Below, in pieces: positions 52,876 through 61,067 of a stretch of 64,000 bases of DNA. A program made the position numbers and the translations under genes. Under the pieces are notes generated by a model. The model was given only the letters and a program-made list of their open reading frames with translations. It searched no databases and was not told where the DNA came from. Origin of the DNA: Bacillota bacterium (GTDB lineage Bacteria; Bacillota; Clostridia; Acetivibrionales; DSM-1351); contig JAEYNY010000037.1 in assembly GCA_023412275.1 (NCBI GenBank), positions 39,265 to 103,264 of the forward strand, in the 5' to 3' direction. Numbering within the stretch: the stretch's first letter is position 1; each line of letters begins with the position of its first letter.

Positions 52876-54402
52876 GCATTGTATCTTAGGGTGCAATGCA
52901 ATTTTAAAATCATCAGCTTTTGCATCATATGATTTGTTATATACCACTTTATCCAGTACTAATTTTATAAGTAGATTTTTATCCGAAGGAGAATCTATTT
53001 TTTTATAAGCATCCAAAACACTTCTTAGTTTTATGATATCCTGATTAGTTGCAAATGCCAGATCAATTTCTTTTAATTGTTTTTCTGATTCTAATATAGA
53101 ACTATTTATTTGACTGATTTTTGCTAAGATATAGTTTGCTCTTTCCGTAAAGGTGTCTGTATCATATACACCTTGTTCAAGTAAATCAAATGTTTTTACT
53201 TTTTGTTGTTCCAGTTTTTTTAATTCATTTTCCAAGGAAATTATATTTTTTTTAATTAATAAGGATTTTGTTGCATCTGTATTATGAGGTGTTTTTTTTG
53301 CACTAATCAGCATAGTAGAATAATAGTTTTCAAGTTTATCAAACAATAAGGTTTCTACAGTTATAAACTTGTTGCTTTTCTGGCCACAGTTTTTCGGACA
53401 CATAATTCTAGGGTCTTTGTTGAATACAGGACGTTGAATCATTTTGGAGCCGCAAATGCCACAAATAACAATACCGGCAAGGGGATTTGTAATACCGTTT
53501 TGAATCTGATAAGGTACATGATATTTCTGAGCCAGAATTTCCTGAGCCTTTTGATATATAGATTCTTCTATTATTGCTTCATGTTTTCCATTGCAAACAA
53601 TCCATTCGTCAACAGGTCTGGTACATGTGTCTCTCTTTTTTCCGGATTCTTTTGACTTGCGTATGCATTTTTTTTTCCATACAACTTTCCCAATGTAAAT
53701 TTGATTTTTTAAAAAGTTAGTTATGGTGGATTTTCCCCACTTGGCACCTGTATATGATTTTATACCTAGTTGGTTAAGCTCATTTGCAATTTTACTGCAG
53801 CCCATGTTTTCATTCACGTACCAGTCAAATATCATTTTAACAACCTCTGCCTGTTCTGGATTTGGTGTTAATGTTCTGGTATTTTTATCGATTCTCAAAA
53901 TATCATATCCATATGGTGGTCTCGTTGCAATATAATTTCCTTCTTCAACCGAATTGATTCTTCCACGTTGCATTCGCCTGTTAATCATTTTGTATTCTTT
54001 TCGACTCATAAAGGCTTCAAATTCACTATATTCCTCATCAAATTCATCATTAAGGTCATATATTTTTTTAGGTGTAATTATTTTAGTGTTAGATTTTTTA
54101 AATGCCTTTAAAATAAGTCCCTGCTCTTCCATGTCACCACGTCCGAGTCTTTGAATATCCATTACAAGGACACCGTCACAGGCACCGGATTCTACATCTT
54201 TTAATGTAGCAAGCATCGCAGGCCTGAAAAATAATTCTTCTCCGGATGCAAGCTCTTCATGAATATGTAGAATTGTAAATCCGTTTTCTTTTGCATATCT
54301 TAATAGGGCTTTACGGTGTCTGGCAAGGGTTTCACCATTTCCTAACGTTTTTTCCAGTTCTTCATCAGATCTTGATTTCCTCAGGTATATATCAACTATC
54401 AT
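52867..54402 (-). CDS. Large serine recombinase of element D
   Basis: A 511-residue recombinase. Catalytic domain: MIVDIYLRKSRSDEELEKTLGNGETLARHRKALL (Ser in RKS), EELASGEELFFRPAMLATL, DGVLVMDIQRLGRGDMEEQG. Recombinase domain: TRPPYGYDILRIDKNTRTL ... MGCSKIANELNQLGIKSYTG. Zinc ribbon: IVICGICGSKMIQRP with IMCPKNCGQKS. A coiled coil follows. GAAGGGGATG precedes the ATG. It differs clearly from recombinases A-C and points the opposite way. It is the likely excisionase for element D. Confidence 0.95.
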   Translation of the reverse strand: MIVDIYLRKSRSDEELEKTLGNGETLARHRKALLRYAKENGFTILHIHEELASGEELFFRPAMLATLKDVESGACDGVLVMDIQRLGRGDMEEQGLILKAFKKSNTKIITPKKIYDLNDEFDEEYSEFEAFMSRKEYKMINRRMQRGRINSVEEGNYIATRPPYGYDILRIDKNTRTLTPNPEQAEVVKMIFDWYVNENMGCSKIANELNQLGIKSYTGAKWGKSTITNFLKNQIYIGKVVWKKKCIRKSKESGKKRDTCTRPVDEWIVCNGKHEAIIEESIYQKAQEILAQKYHVPYQIQNGITNPLAGIVICGICGSKMIQRPVFNKDPRIMCPKNCGQKSNKFITVETLLFDKLENYYSTMLISAKKTPHNTDATKSLLIKKNIISLENELKKLEQQKVKTFDLLEQGVYDTDTFTERANYILAKISQINSSILESEKQLKEIDLAFATNQDIIKLRSVLDAYKKIDSPSDKNLLIKLVLDKVVYNKSYDAKADDFKIALHPKIQCPV

Positions 54403-54542
54403 TTAAGCACATCCCCTTCTTAAAGTACCCTGATTGTATTTGATCAGTTTAAATATCCTTACTTCCAGTTTATACAGTTAAAACAATATATAGAATAATG
54501 TACAAACAATTTAAAATAGGTATATAGTGGAGGTGAATTTCA

Positions 54543-54689
54543 GTGGCGATAGCTGTAATTATCCCACCAAAGATAACACCTGAGGAAAACGAGAAAAGAA
54601 TTAAAGAACTGGAGAGAGTATTATCAAACATTTTTAAATGTAAGATAAACGTCTCCTTCACTAACAGTAAAAAAAGACATTCTACATAA
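54543..54689 (+). CDS. Small protein divergent from recombinase D
   Basis: A 48-residue protein (MAIAVIIPPKITPEENEKRI...) starting at GTG, seven bases behind GGAGGTG. The helix TPEENEKRIKELERVLSNIF and a basic tail (KCKINVSFTNSKKRHST) suggest a small DNA-associated protein. It is divergent from the recombinase gene and ends 46 bp before the right attachment core. Candidate directionality factor by position. Confidence 0.6.
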   Translation: MAIAVIIPPKITPEENEKRIKELERVLSNIFKCKINVSFTNSKKRHST

Positions 54690-54735
54690 CAAATCATTTT
54701 TATAGAGTTTAAGAAGTATACAACCTGAAGAAGTC

Positions 54736-54748
54736 AATGAAATAACAT
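54736..54748 (+). other. Element D attachment core, right copy
   Basis: AATGAAATAACAT; left (element) TATACAACCTGAAGAAGTC, right sigK codons TTAATAGACTTAATC. Confidence 0.88.
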
Positions 54749-55020
54749 TAATAGACTTAATCAGCAATGACTCCGAATCCGTAGTTGATGAAGTTGAGTT
54801 AAAAATGCAGGTTAAAAAGCTGTACAGTAAAATGAAAGGCACTTTGAAAAACAGGGAAAAGGTAGTCTTGGAATTAAGGTATGGACTTCTTAACGGTTCA
54901 AGTAAAACTCAGAGAGAGATAGCTAAAATGCTGGGAATCTCCAGATCTTACGTATCAAGAATTGAAAAGAAAGCAATAAAAAAATTAAGCAAAGAGCTAA
55001 AACCGGAGGGCTGCCATTAG
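54736..55020 (+). CDS. sigK: sigK segment 3 of 3 (C-terminal 94 residues)
   Basis: The open frame reads NEITLIDLISNDSESVVDEV, ELKMQVKKLYSKMKGTLKNR, then region 4: REKVVLELRYGLLNGSSKTQREIAKMLGISRSYVSRIEKKAIKKLSKEL. This is the -35-binding half of SigK. An ATG at 54805 is internal and should not be taken as a gene start. Segments 1+2+3 joined at the two cores encode 236 residues, a normal SigK length. Confidence 0.93.
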   Translation, partial: NEITLIDLISNDSESVVDEVELKMQVKKLYSKMKGTLKNREKVVLELRYGLLNGSSKTQREIAKMLGISRSYVSRIEKKAIKKLSKELKPEGCH

Positions 55021-55032
55021 TGGCAGCCTTTT
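54987..55032 (+). repeat. 46-bp direct repeat, left copy (sigK 3' end)
   Basis: AAGCAAAGAGCTAAAACCGG followed by AGGGCTGCCATTAGTGGCAG and CCTTTT is identical to 61812-61857. It covers the last codons, the stop and the terminator of sigK. Confidence 0.92.
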
Positions 55033-55034
55033 TT
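55009..55034 (+). terminator. sigK terminator
   Basis: GGCTGCCA - TTAG - TGGCAGCC followed by TTTTTT. The stop codon TAG lies in the loop. Confidence 0.9.
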
Positions 55035-55041
55035 GTATGTG

Positions 55042-55140
55042 GTGCGTCCAGCGAAGCTGGAGCACACTTGCTGGTGAAAGTCCAGCACGGGTAATTACCA
55101 AGAAGCCCGTTAGCTAATCCCGGCGCATAATAGCAAAATT
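55042..55140 (+). mobile_element. Group II intron remnant (5' end)
   Basis: GTGCGTCCAGCGAAGCTGG, then CTGGTGAAAGTCCAGCACGG and CCAAGAAGCCCGTTAGC have the look of domain I of a bacterial group II intron (GUGYG 5' end, GGUGAAAGUCC loop). It starts a few bases behind the sigK terminator T run; group IIC introns are known to insert there. No reverse transcriptase gene or domain V/VI follows, so it is a 5' fragment. Confidence 0.6.
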
Positions 55141-55190
55141 ATAAATTATCTCTTATTTTTCTGCATTAACTTATAAAAGCATATTGAGGG

Positions 55191-55381
55191 TTATTTAAGG
55201 TAAATGGTTATTGCAGATCTAATGATGATTGGAGAGTACCATTTTTTTACACCTTGAGCCCAGAGATTTACTGATTGTTCAGGTGAAATTGTACCAAATT
55301 TATTGATAGCGTTTTGAAACTGTTCTGATTGTGATTTAACATAACTGTTTTTCTCTAAGCTAACTTCTCCTGAAGCAGACA
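55191..55381 (-). pseudogene. Fragment of a secreted protein's C-terminal domain
   Basis: Minus-strand frame SLEKNSYVKSQSEQFQNAINKFGTISPEQSVNLWAQGVKK resembles a repeat domain in clostridial lipoproteins (..AVNLWAKGVKNRNGALQ..). After GVK an A run (seven A) shifts the frame; the other frame gives KNGTLQSSLDLQ, which fits better. Start and end are missing. Confidence 0.55.
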
Positions 55382-55383
55382 AT

Positions 55384-55737
55384 TTGTCTGAAAAGATTAA
55401 GAAAATCTTTGAAGAGATCGAAAAAGAGTTGTCAACCTTGGACAGGCTTTCAAGAGCCACTGATATGGATGATACCGGGAGAAGATTTATGTATTCGGTC
55501 GGAGCCGATACATTTGAATTCCAGGCATATGATTATGATGACAAGTTCCTTAAAAAAGGTAATTATAAACAGGGCGAAATGCTTACGGATTTTGATGATT
55601 GGGATAACGGATCGGATAACGAGGAAAGAATATATATACCCTGCGGAGATGACTTCGCTGCAATAGAAGAGTGTATCGAGGAATCTGATAATGACCAGAA
55701 TACAAACTTTTTGCATATATCAAGCATTTCGTTATGA
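55384..55737 (+). CDS. Hypothetical protein, possibly 5'-truncated
   Basis: A 117-residue acidic protein (LSEKIKKIFEEIEKELSTLDRLSRATDM... IYIPCGDDFAAIEECIEESDN). No ribosome site precedes its TTG, and its start abuts the remnant on the other strand at an inverted repeat (CAGACAATTTGTCTG), so it may have lost its N-terminus. No family is recognised. Confidence 0.4.
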   Translation: MSEKIKKIFEEIEKELSTLDRLSRATDMDDTGRRFMYSVGADTFEFQAYDYDDKFLKKGNYKQGEMLTDFDDWDNGSDNEERIYIPCGDDFAAIEECIEESDNDQNTNFLHISSISL

Positions 55738-55976
55738 AACTTAATTGTATTAGTAAATCCTGATGAATGGTTGTCGGGTCGCATATCAAATAGTGCTGTT
55801 ACTTTTGCCTGAATTCAAGTAGTATCAAATATCAATATATTCAAGCTCTAAAATATAAAATATTTTTGATCTGGTTGTAAATTTAATACTTTTATTACTT
55901 AAATTTACAGAAAACGTTATTCTACATTGAATTTTATACTGTATAAAAAATAAATAAAAATGAGGCGAATTTACTA
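55738..55976. other. AT-rich intergenic leader of the tail-fibre gene
   Basis: No gene is seen. The right end holds GAGGCG, eight bases ahead of the tail-fibre ATG. Confidence 0.4.
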
Positions 55977-58900
55977 ATGGGATCAAATACAGAAAACTAT
56001 AATTTGATAAAGCCATCTCCTGAGGATTACAATATTTTTCAAGACCAAAATACAAATATGGATATTATTGATAGTCAACTAAGGAAATTGGATAGAGAAA
56101 AGGAGCCACTCATAAAAAAGAAATCGGCCTTTAACAAAGACTTTGAGGCCGATTTAGAAAATATCGCAATGGACGGTATTGCAAGTGTTGGAAGCGCAGA
56201 TACCATTGCAAGAGGTGATCATGTTCATCCGACAGATACCACAAGGGCAGACGCTTCACATAGCCATAATGGTGTATATGAAACCCCTGACGGAGCACAA
56301 AAAAAGATTGATGCACATGCAAGTCAGCCTGACCCACATGTGGGTCATATCTCACATTCTTTGGCGACTGCCCCTAATGATTTTCTTGTTGCTAGTGGAG
56401 TAGGTCAATTTGGTAAAAAAACAGTAAGCGAAGTGAAAGAAATTCTAGGACTTGGAACGGCTGCATATACCAATGTTGCTACCTTCGCAACAGCCGAGCA
56501 GGGAACAAAGGCGGACAATGCCCTTCCGAAGGCATCATATACAGCAAATGACGTTTTAGAAAAGTTAAAGACTGTAGATGGAAGCGGAAGTGGACTTGAT
56601 GCAGACCTATTGGATGGAAAAGAAGCAACTGCTTTTGCAACAGCCGAGCAGGGAACAAAAGCGGACAATGCCCTCCCGGCAGCATCGTATACAGCAAGTG
56701 ACGTTCTGGAAAGGTTAAAGACAGTAGGAGGAAGCGGAAGCGGACTTGATGCAGACCTTTTGGACGGAAAAGAAGCAACTGCCTTTGCGACGGCCGAGCA
56801 AGGAACAAAAGCGGACAATGCTCTCCCGGCAACATCGTATACAGCAAGTGACGTTCTGGAAAAGTTAAAAACTGTAGATGGAAGCGGAAGTGGACTTAAT
56901 GCAGATTTACTTGATGGAAAAGAAGCAACAGCTTTTGCAACAGCCGAGCAGGGAACAAAGGCGGACAATGCCCTTCCGACGGCATCATATACAGCAAATG
57001 ATGTTTTAGAAAAGTTAAAGACTATAGATGGAAGCGGAAGTGAACTTGATGCAGACCTATTGGACGGAAAAGATTCAACAGCTTTTGCAACAGCAACCCA
57101 AGGTACAAAAGCGGATGCTGCACTTCCGGCGGCATCATATACGGCAAGTGATGTACTTACAAAATTAAAAACAGTGGATGGTAGCGGCAGCGGACTAGAC
57201 GCGGATTTGCTGGACGGGAAGGAAGTAACAGCATTTGCGACAGCAGAACAGGGTGTAAAAGCAGATAATGCCCTGCCAGCATCATCATATACAGCAAGTG
57301 ATGTGCTTACAAAATTAAAAACAGTGGATGGTAGCGGTAGCGGAATAGATGCGGATTTACTGGACGGAAAGGATTCAACAGCGTTTGCAACGGCAGCTCA
57401 AGGAACAAAAGCGGATACTGCTGCAACACAGACCAGTTTTAATACACATTTGGCTGACTATGTAAGACAACCGGGTTATGGAACTACTGCCGGAAGTGCA
57501 AATACATATACGGTAACGCTATCTCCTGCACCAACAGTATATATAGATGGTATTGGGATTATAGTAAAGATAAATGCAGCAAATACGGGAGCAAGCACGT
57601 TAAATGTGAATGGTTTGGGAGTAAAGGCTATTGTTGACAGTAAAGGAAATTCCTTAACAGCAGGAAAATTAAGGCTTAATGGTGTCTATGCTTTGAGGTA
57701 TGATGGCACAAATTTTGTATTACTTGGTGAAGCAATAGAAGGAAGCGGCAGCGGGCTAGATGCGGATTTATTGGACGGAAAAGATTCAACTGCTTTTGCA
57801 ACAGCAGCTCAAGGAACAAAAGCGGATGCTGCTCTTCCGGCATCATCATATACAGCAAGTGATGTGTTGACAAAGCTAAAAACGGTAGATGGCAGCGGCA
57901 GCGGAATAGATGCGGACTTACTTGACGGGAAGGAAGCAACAGCATTTGCGACAGCAGAACAGGGTGTAAAAGCAGATAATGCCCTGCCAGCATCATCATA
58001 TACAGCAAGTGATGTGCTTACAAAATTAAAAACAGTGGACGGTAACGGCAGCGGACTAGATGCGGACTTACTTGACGGGAAGGAAGCTACAGCATTTGCA
58101 ACAGCAGAACAAGGAACAAAAGCTGATAATGCCCTGCCAACATCATCATATACAGCAAATGATGTACTTACAAAATTAAAAACAGTTGATGGTAGCGGTT
58201 GCGGAATAGATGCGGACTTACTTGACGGAAAGGATTCAACAGCGTTCGCAACGGCAGCTCAAGGAGCAAAGGCAGATGCTGCAGCAACACAGACCAGTTT
58301 TAATACACATTTGGCTGACTATGTAAGACAACCGGGTTATGGAACTACTGCTGGAAGTGCAAATACATATACGGTAACGCTATCTCCTGCACCAACAGTA
58401 TATATAGATGGAATGGGCGTAGTAGTAAAGATAAACGCAGCAAATACGGGAGCAAGTACATTAAATGTGAATGGTTTGGGAGCAAAGGCTATTGTTGACA
58501 GTAAAGGAAATGCCTTAACAGCAGGAAAATTAAGGCTTAATGGTGTTTATGCTTTAAGGTTTGATGGAACAAATTTTGTATTACTTGGTGAAGCAATAGA
58601 AGGAAGCGGTAGTGGACTAGATGCAGACTTGCTTGACGGAAAAGATTCAACGGCATTTGCAACAGCAGCTCAAGGTACAAAAGCGGATGCTGCTCTTCCG
58701 GCATCATCATATACAGCAAGTGATGTACTTACAAAATTAAAGACAGTTGATGGCAGCGGCAGCGGAATAGATGCGGACTTACTTGACGGGAAGGAAGCAA
58801 CAGCATTTGCGACAGCAGAACAAGGAACAAAAGCTGATAATGCCCTGCCAGCATCATCATATACAGCGAGTGATATGTTGACCAAGCTAAAAACAGTAGA

Positions 58901-60512
58901 TGGCAGCGGTAGTGGACTAGACGCGGATTTGCTGGACGGGAAGGATTCAACAGCGTTCGCAACGGCAACCCAAGGAACAAAAGCGGATGCTGCTGCAACA
59001 CAGACCAGTTTTAATACACATTTGGCTGACTATGTAAGGCAACCTGGCTATGGAATTACTACCGGAAGTGCAAATACATATACCTTAACTCTATCTCCTG
59101 CACCAACTGCATATATAGATGGAATGGGCATAGCAGTAAAAATAAATGCAGTAAATACATCAGCAAGTACGATAAATGTGAATGGTTTGGGAGCAAAGGC
59201 TATTGTTGACAGTAAAGGAAATGCCTTAACAGCAGGAAAATTAAGGCTTAATGGTATTTACGCTTTGAGGTTTGATGGAACAAATTTTATATTACTTGGG
59301 GAAGCAATAGAAGGCAGTGGCAGCGGACTAGATGCGGATTTATTGGACGGAAAAGATTCAACAGCGTTTGCAACAGCAGCTCAAGGAACAAAAGCTGATA
59401 ATGCTCTTCCGGCCGCATCATATACAGCAAGTGATGTGCTTACAAAATTAAAGACAGTTGATGGCAGCGGGAGTGGACTAGATGCGGATTTACTGGACGG
59501 GAAAGAAGCCACTGCTTTTGCAACAGCAGAACAAGGGACAAAAGCTGATAATGCTCTTCCAACCGCATCATATACGGCAAGTGATGTGTTGACTAAGCTA
59601 AAAACAGTAGATGGCAGCGGCAGCGGAATAGATGCAGATTTACTGGATGGAAAGGACTCAACAGCGTTCGCTACAGCAGCTCAAGGAGCAAAAGCGGATG
59701 CTGCTGCAACACAGACCAGTTTTAATACACATTTGGCTGAAAGTGCGTCTGAAACAGTTGCTGGACATATTGAATTGGCAACAGATGCAGAAACTACAGC
59801 GGGAATAGATGAAAGTAAAGCTATTAGTCCAAAAAATTTTAAAAAAGTAATTGATAATCATATTCACAAGATTTTAAGTACTGAATCAATTAATTTTAAA
59901 ATAGGTACGGATTTGCCATCCACATATCCTATAGGAGAAATAATATTTTTCTCAAACAATCCATCCGTTAGATTTAATGATGTGTATTATTGTACAGTTC
60001 ATACAATTAAAGCGTATACAGGAAAGGCGTGTATTCAATATATTTATCCGTACAATACTGATACTCCAATTTATTATAGGTATGGTATTTATGATATAGA
60101 TGAATGGAAGCCTTGGAGAGCTTTATCTACGTCAGACCATTTGCATACAGGTGTTTATGCAACAGCAGCTCAGGGAACTAAAGCTGATAACGCAATGCCT
60201 AACACTTATGGTGCAATAAATGCAGTAAGCACTACAAGTTCTTTAACATTAGCTCAAGCTAATAAAGTCATATATACTAGTAATACTACAGCTATAGTTT
60301 TAACTATTCCTGCAAGTACTTCAGTAGCATTTGTTGCAGGAACACAAATTACGTTTATACAGCGTTTAGGTGGAACAGTGACATTCGCCCCTGCAAGTGG
60401 TGTTACTTTAGAAAGTAAAGATACAAAACGTACAATTGATGGATTATATGCAAGTGCCACATTGATTTATCTTGGTTCAAATACTTGGTCATTGATTGGT
60501 GCACTAGTATAG
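55977..60512 (+). CDS. Phage tail-fibre-like repetitive protein
   Basis: A 1511-residue protein. The start NYNLIKPSPEDYNIFQDQNTNMDIIDSQLRKL and the GDHVHPTDTTRADASHSHNGVYE segment are typical of phage tail fibre/appendage proteins. The bulk is about 15 repeats of about 50 residues (GTKADNALP-SYTASDVL-KLKTVDGSGSGLDADLLDGK-ATAFATA-Q), with a second longer module (TSFNTHLADYVRQPGYGTT... TLSPAPTVYIDG) inserted three times. The end carries SASETVAGHIELATDAETTAG and a C-terminal beta-rich domain. It probably binds a cell-surface ligand. No capsid, tail-tube or lysis genes are nearby. Confidence 0.88.
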   Translation: MGSNTENYNLIKPSPEDYNIFQDQNTNMDIIDSQLRKLDREKEPLIKKKSAFNKDFEADLENIAMDGIASVGSADTIARGDHVHPTDTTRADASHSHNGVYETPDGAQKKIDAHASQPDPHVGHISHSLATAPNDFLVASGVGQFGKKTVSEVKEILGLGTAAYTNVATFATAEQGTKADNALPKASYTANDVLEKLKTVDGSGSGLDADLLDGKEATAFATAEQGTKADNALPAASYTASDVLERLKTVGGSGSGLDADLLDGKEATAFATAEQGTKADNALPATSYTASDVLEKLKTVDGSGSGLNADLLDGKEATAFATAEQGTKADNALPTASYTANDVLEKLKTIDGSGSELDADLLDGKDSTAFATATQGTKADAALPAASYTASDVLTKLKTVDGSGSGLDADLLDGKEVTAFATAEQGVKADNALPASSYTASDVLTKLKTVDGSGSGIDADLLDGKDSTAFATAAQGTKADTAATQTSFNTHLADYVRQPGYGTTAGSANTYTVTLSPAPTVYIDGIGIIVKINAANTGASTLNVNGLGVKAIVDSKGNSLTAGKLRLNGVYALRYDGTNFVLLGEAIEGSGSGLDADLLDGKDSTAFATAAQGTKADAALPASSYTASDVLTKLKTVDGSGSGIDADLLDGKEATAFATAEQGVKADNALPASSYTASDVLTKLKTVDGNGSGLDADLLDGKEATAFATAEQGTKADNALPTSSYTANDVLTKLKTVDGSGCGIDADLLDGKDSTAFATAAQGAKADAAATQTSFNTHLADYVRQPGYGTTAGSANTYTVTLSPAPTVYIDGMGVVVKINAANTGASTLNVNGLGAKAIVDSKGNALTAGKLRLNGVYALRFDGTNFVLLGEAIEGSGSGLDADLLDGKDSTAFATAAQGTKADAALPASSYTASDVLTKLKTVDGSGSGIDADLLDGKEATAFATAEQGTKADNALPASSYTASDMLTKLKTVDGSGSGLDADLLDGKDSTAFATATQGTKADAAATQTSFNTHLADYVRQPGYGITTGSANTYTLTLSPAPTAYIDGMGIAVKINAVNTSASTINVNGLGAKAIVDSKGNALTAGKLRLNGIYALRFDGTNFILLGEAIEGSGSGLDADLLDGKDSTAFATAAQGTKADNALPAASYTASDVLTKLKTVDGSGSGLDADLLDGKEATAFATAEQGTKADNALPTASYTASDVLTKLKTVDGSGSGIDADLLDGKDSTAFATAAQGAKADAAATQTSFNTHLAESASETVAGHIELATDAETTAGIDESKAISPKNFKKVIDNHIHKILSTESINFKIGTDLPSTYPIGEIIFFSNNPSVRFNDVYYCTVHTIKAYTGKACIQYIYPYNTDTPIYYRYGIYDIDEWKPWRALSTSDHLHTGVYATAAQGTKADNAMPNTYGAINAVSTTSSLTLAQANKVIYTSNTTAIVLTIPASTSVAFVAGTQITFIQRLGGTVTFAPASGVTLESKDTKRTIDGLYASATLIYLGSNTWSLIGALV
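56490..59700 (+). repeat. Long imperfect tandem repeats in the tail-fibre gene
   Basis: Units of about 150 bp, and three composite units with an extra block of about 230 bp, share up to near-complete identity. The hierarchy indicates duplication of both single and multi-unit blocks. Copy number is expected to differ between strains. Confidence 0.85.
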
Positions 60513-60524
60513 GGGGTTGATGAT

Positions 60525-61061
60525 ATGTTAAGTACAATAGGTAGTATAGCAAGTCAAGGCGGATTAATAAGATTTCAAGACATAGTTATTCCAACCGAAA
60601 CATTTCGTATGCATCATGAACCAAATAACTACATATCCAATGCATATATCCAACAAGCACCACAATATATGTATGAAACAGGGTGGAGCACATCCATTCT
60701 TGATATATCTATCGAAAATGGTATTTTGGATTTTGGGAGCATTGTAGGGAATCGCTATATTGCAATGCTTTATGGTCAATACGAATCGGGTGGCTGTAAT
60801 TCAACTGTGTATTTTATATGGTCTTTGGAATATACTGATGGCACAGAAATTACAATAGCTTATGTTAGTCAGAGTTCGTATGAAGGGTGGTATGACCCAG
60901 GTAGTCCATTATATATTAGTGCTTATCCAGGTCCAATTATGGTAGGAAACAAAATTCCATATCGCTTTAGAATGAACTATACTGGTGGAGGTCATAGTGG
61001 CGATTTTGATGGAGTTTTTGAACTCAATGAAATACGGTATTTTTCATTTATTAGAAAATAG
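60525..61061 (+). CDS. Hypothetical tail-module protein
   Basis: A 178-residue protein encoded 12 bp behind the fibre gene, beta-rich with many aromatic residues (QYMYETGWSTSILDISIENGILDFGSIVGNRYIAMLYGQYESGG). No family is recognised; position suggests an appendage or receptor-binding accessory. A GGGGG ribosome site lies upstream. Confidence 0.6.
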   Translation: MLSTIGSIASQGGLIRFQDIVIPTETFRMHHEPNNYISNAYIQQAPQYMYETGWSTSILDISIENGILDFGSIVGNRYIAMLYGQYESGGCNSTVYFIWSLEYTDGTEITIAYVSQSSYEGWYDPGSPLYISAYPGPIMVGNKIPYRFRMNYTGGGHSGDFDGVFELNEIRYFSFIRK

Positions 61062-61067
61062 AGAGGG

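Larger units (their letters stand above)
49578..54735. mobile_element. Second intervening element D in sigK (about 5.2 kb)
   Basis: The element lies 28 codons downstream of element C in the reconstituted gene. It carries an AraC regulator, a GH127 enzyme, a large serine recombinase on the minus strand and a 48-residue small ORF. Its ends share a 13-bp exact core. The joined ends form an imperfect inverted repeat: TATACAACCTGAAG on one side and TTCATGTTGTCTA on the other (TA-ACAAC-TGAA conserved in both arms). Removing 5,158 bp gives ...DKEGNEIT-LIDLISNDSE in frame. Confidence 0.92.

Noticed and set aside
54470..54697. Hydrophobic 75-residue minus-strand ORF between recombinase D and sigK
   Set aside because: It is antisense to a small ORF with a good ribosome site, has none itself and looks like a shadow of AT-rich DNA.
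54805..55020. Separate small sigma-factor gene starting at 54805
   Set aside because: The open frame extends upstream to the attachment core and continues SigK segment 2 exactly; it is the C-terminal part of sigK.
56490..59700. Regularly spaced repeats considered as CRISPR or as separate genes
   Set aside because: They lie in one continuous frame and encode a repetitive tail fibre. Reverse-strand ORFs here are shadows created by the repeats.
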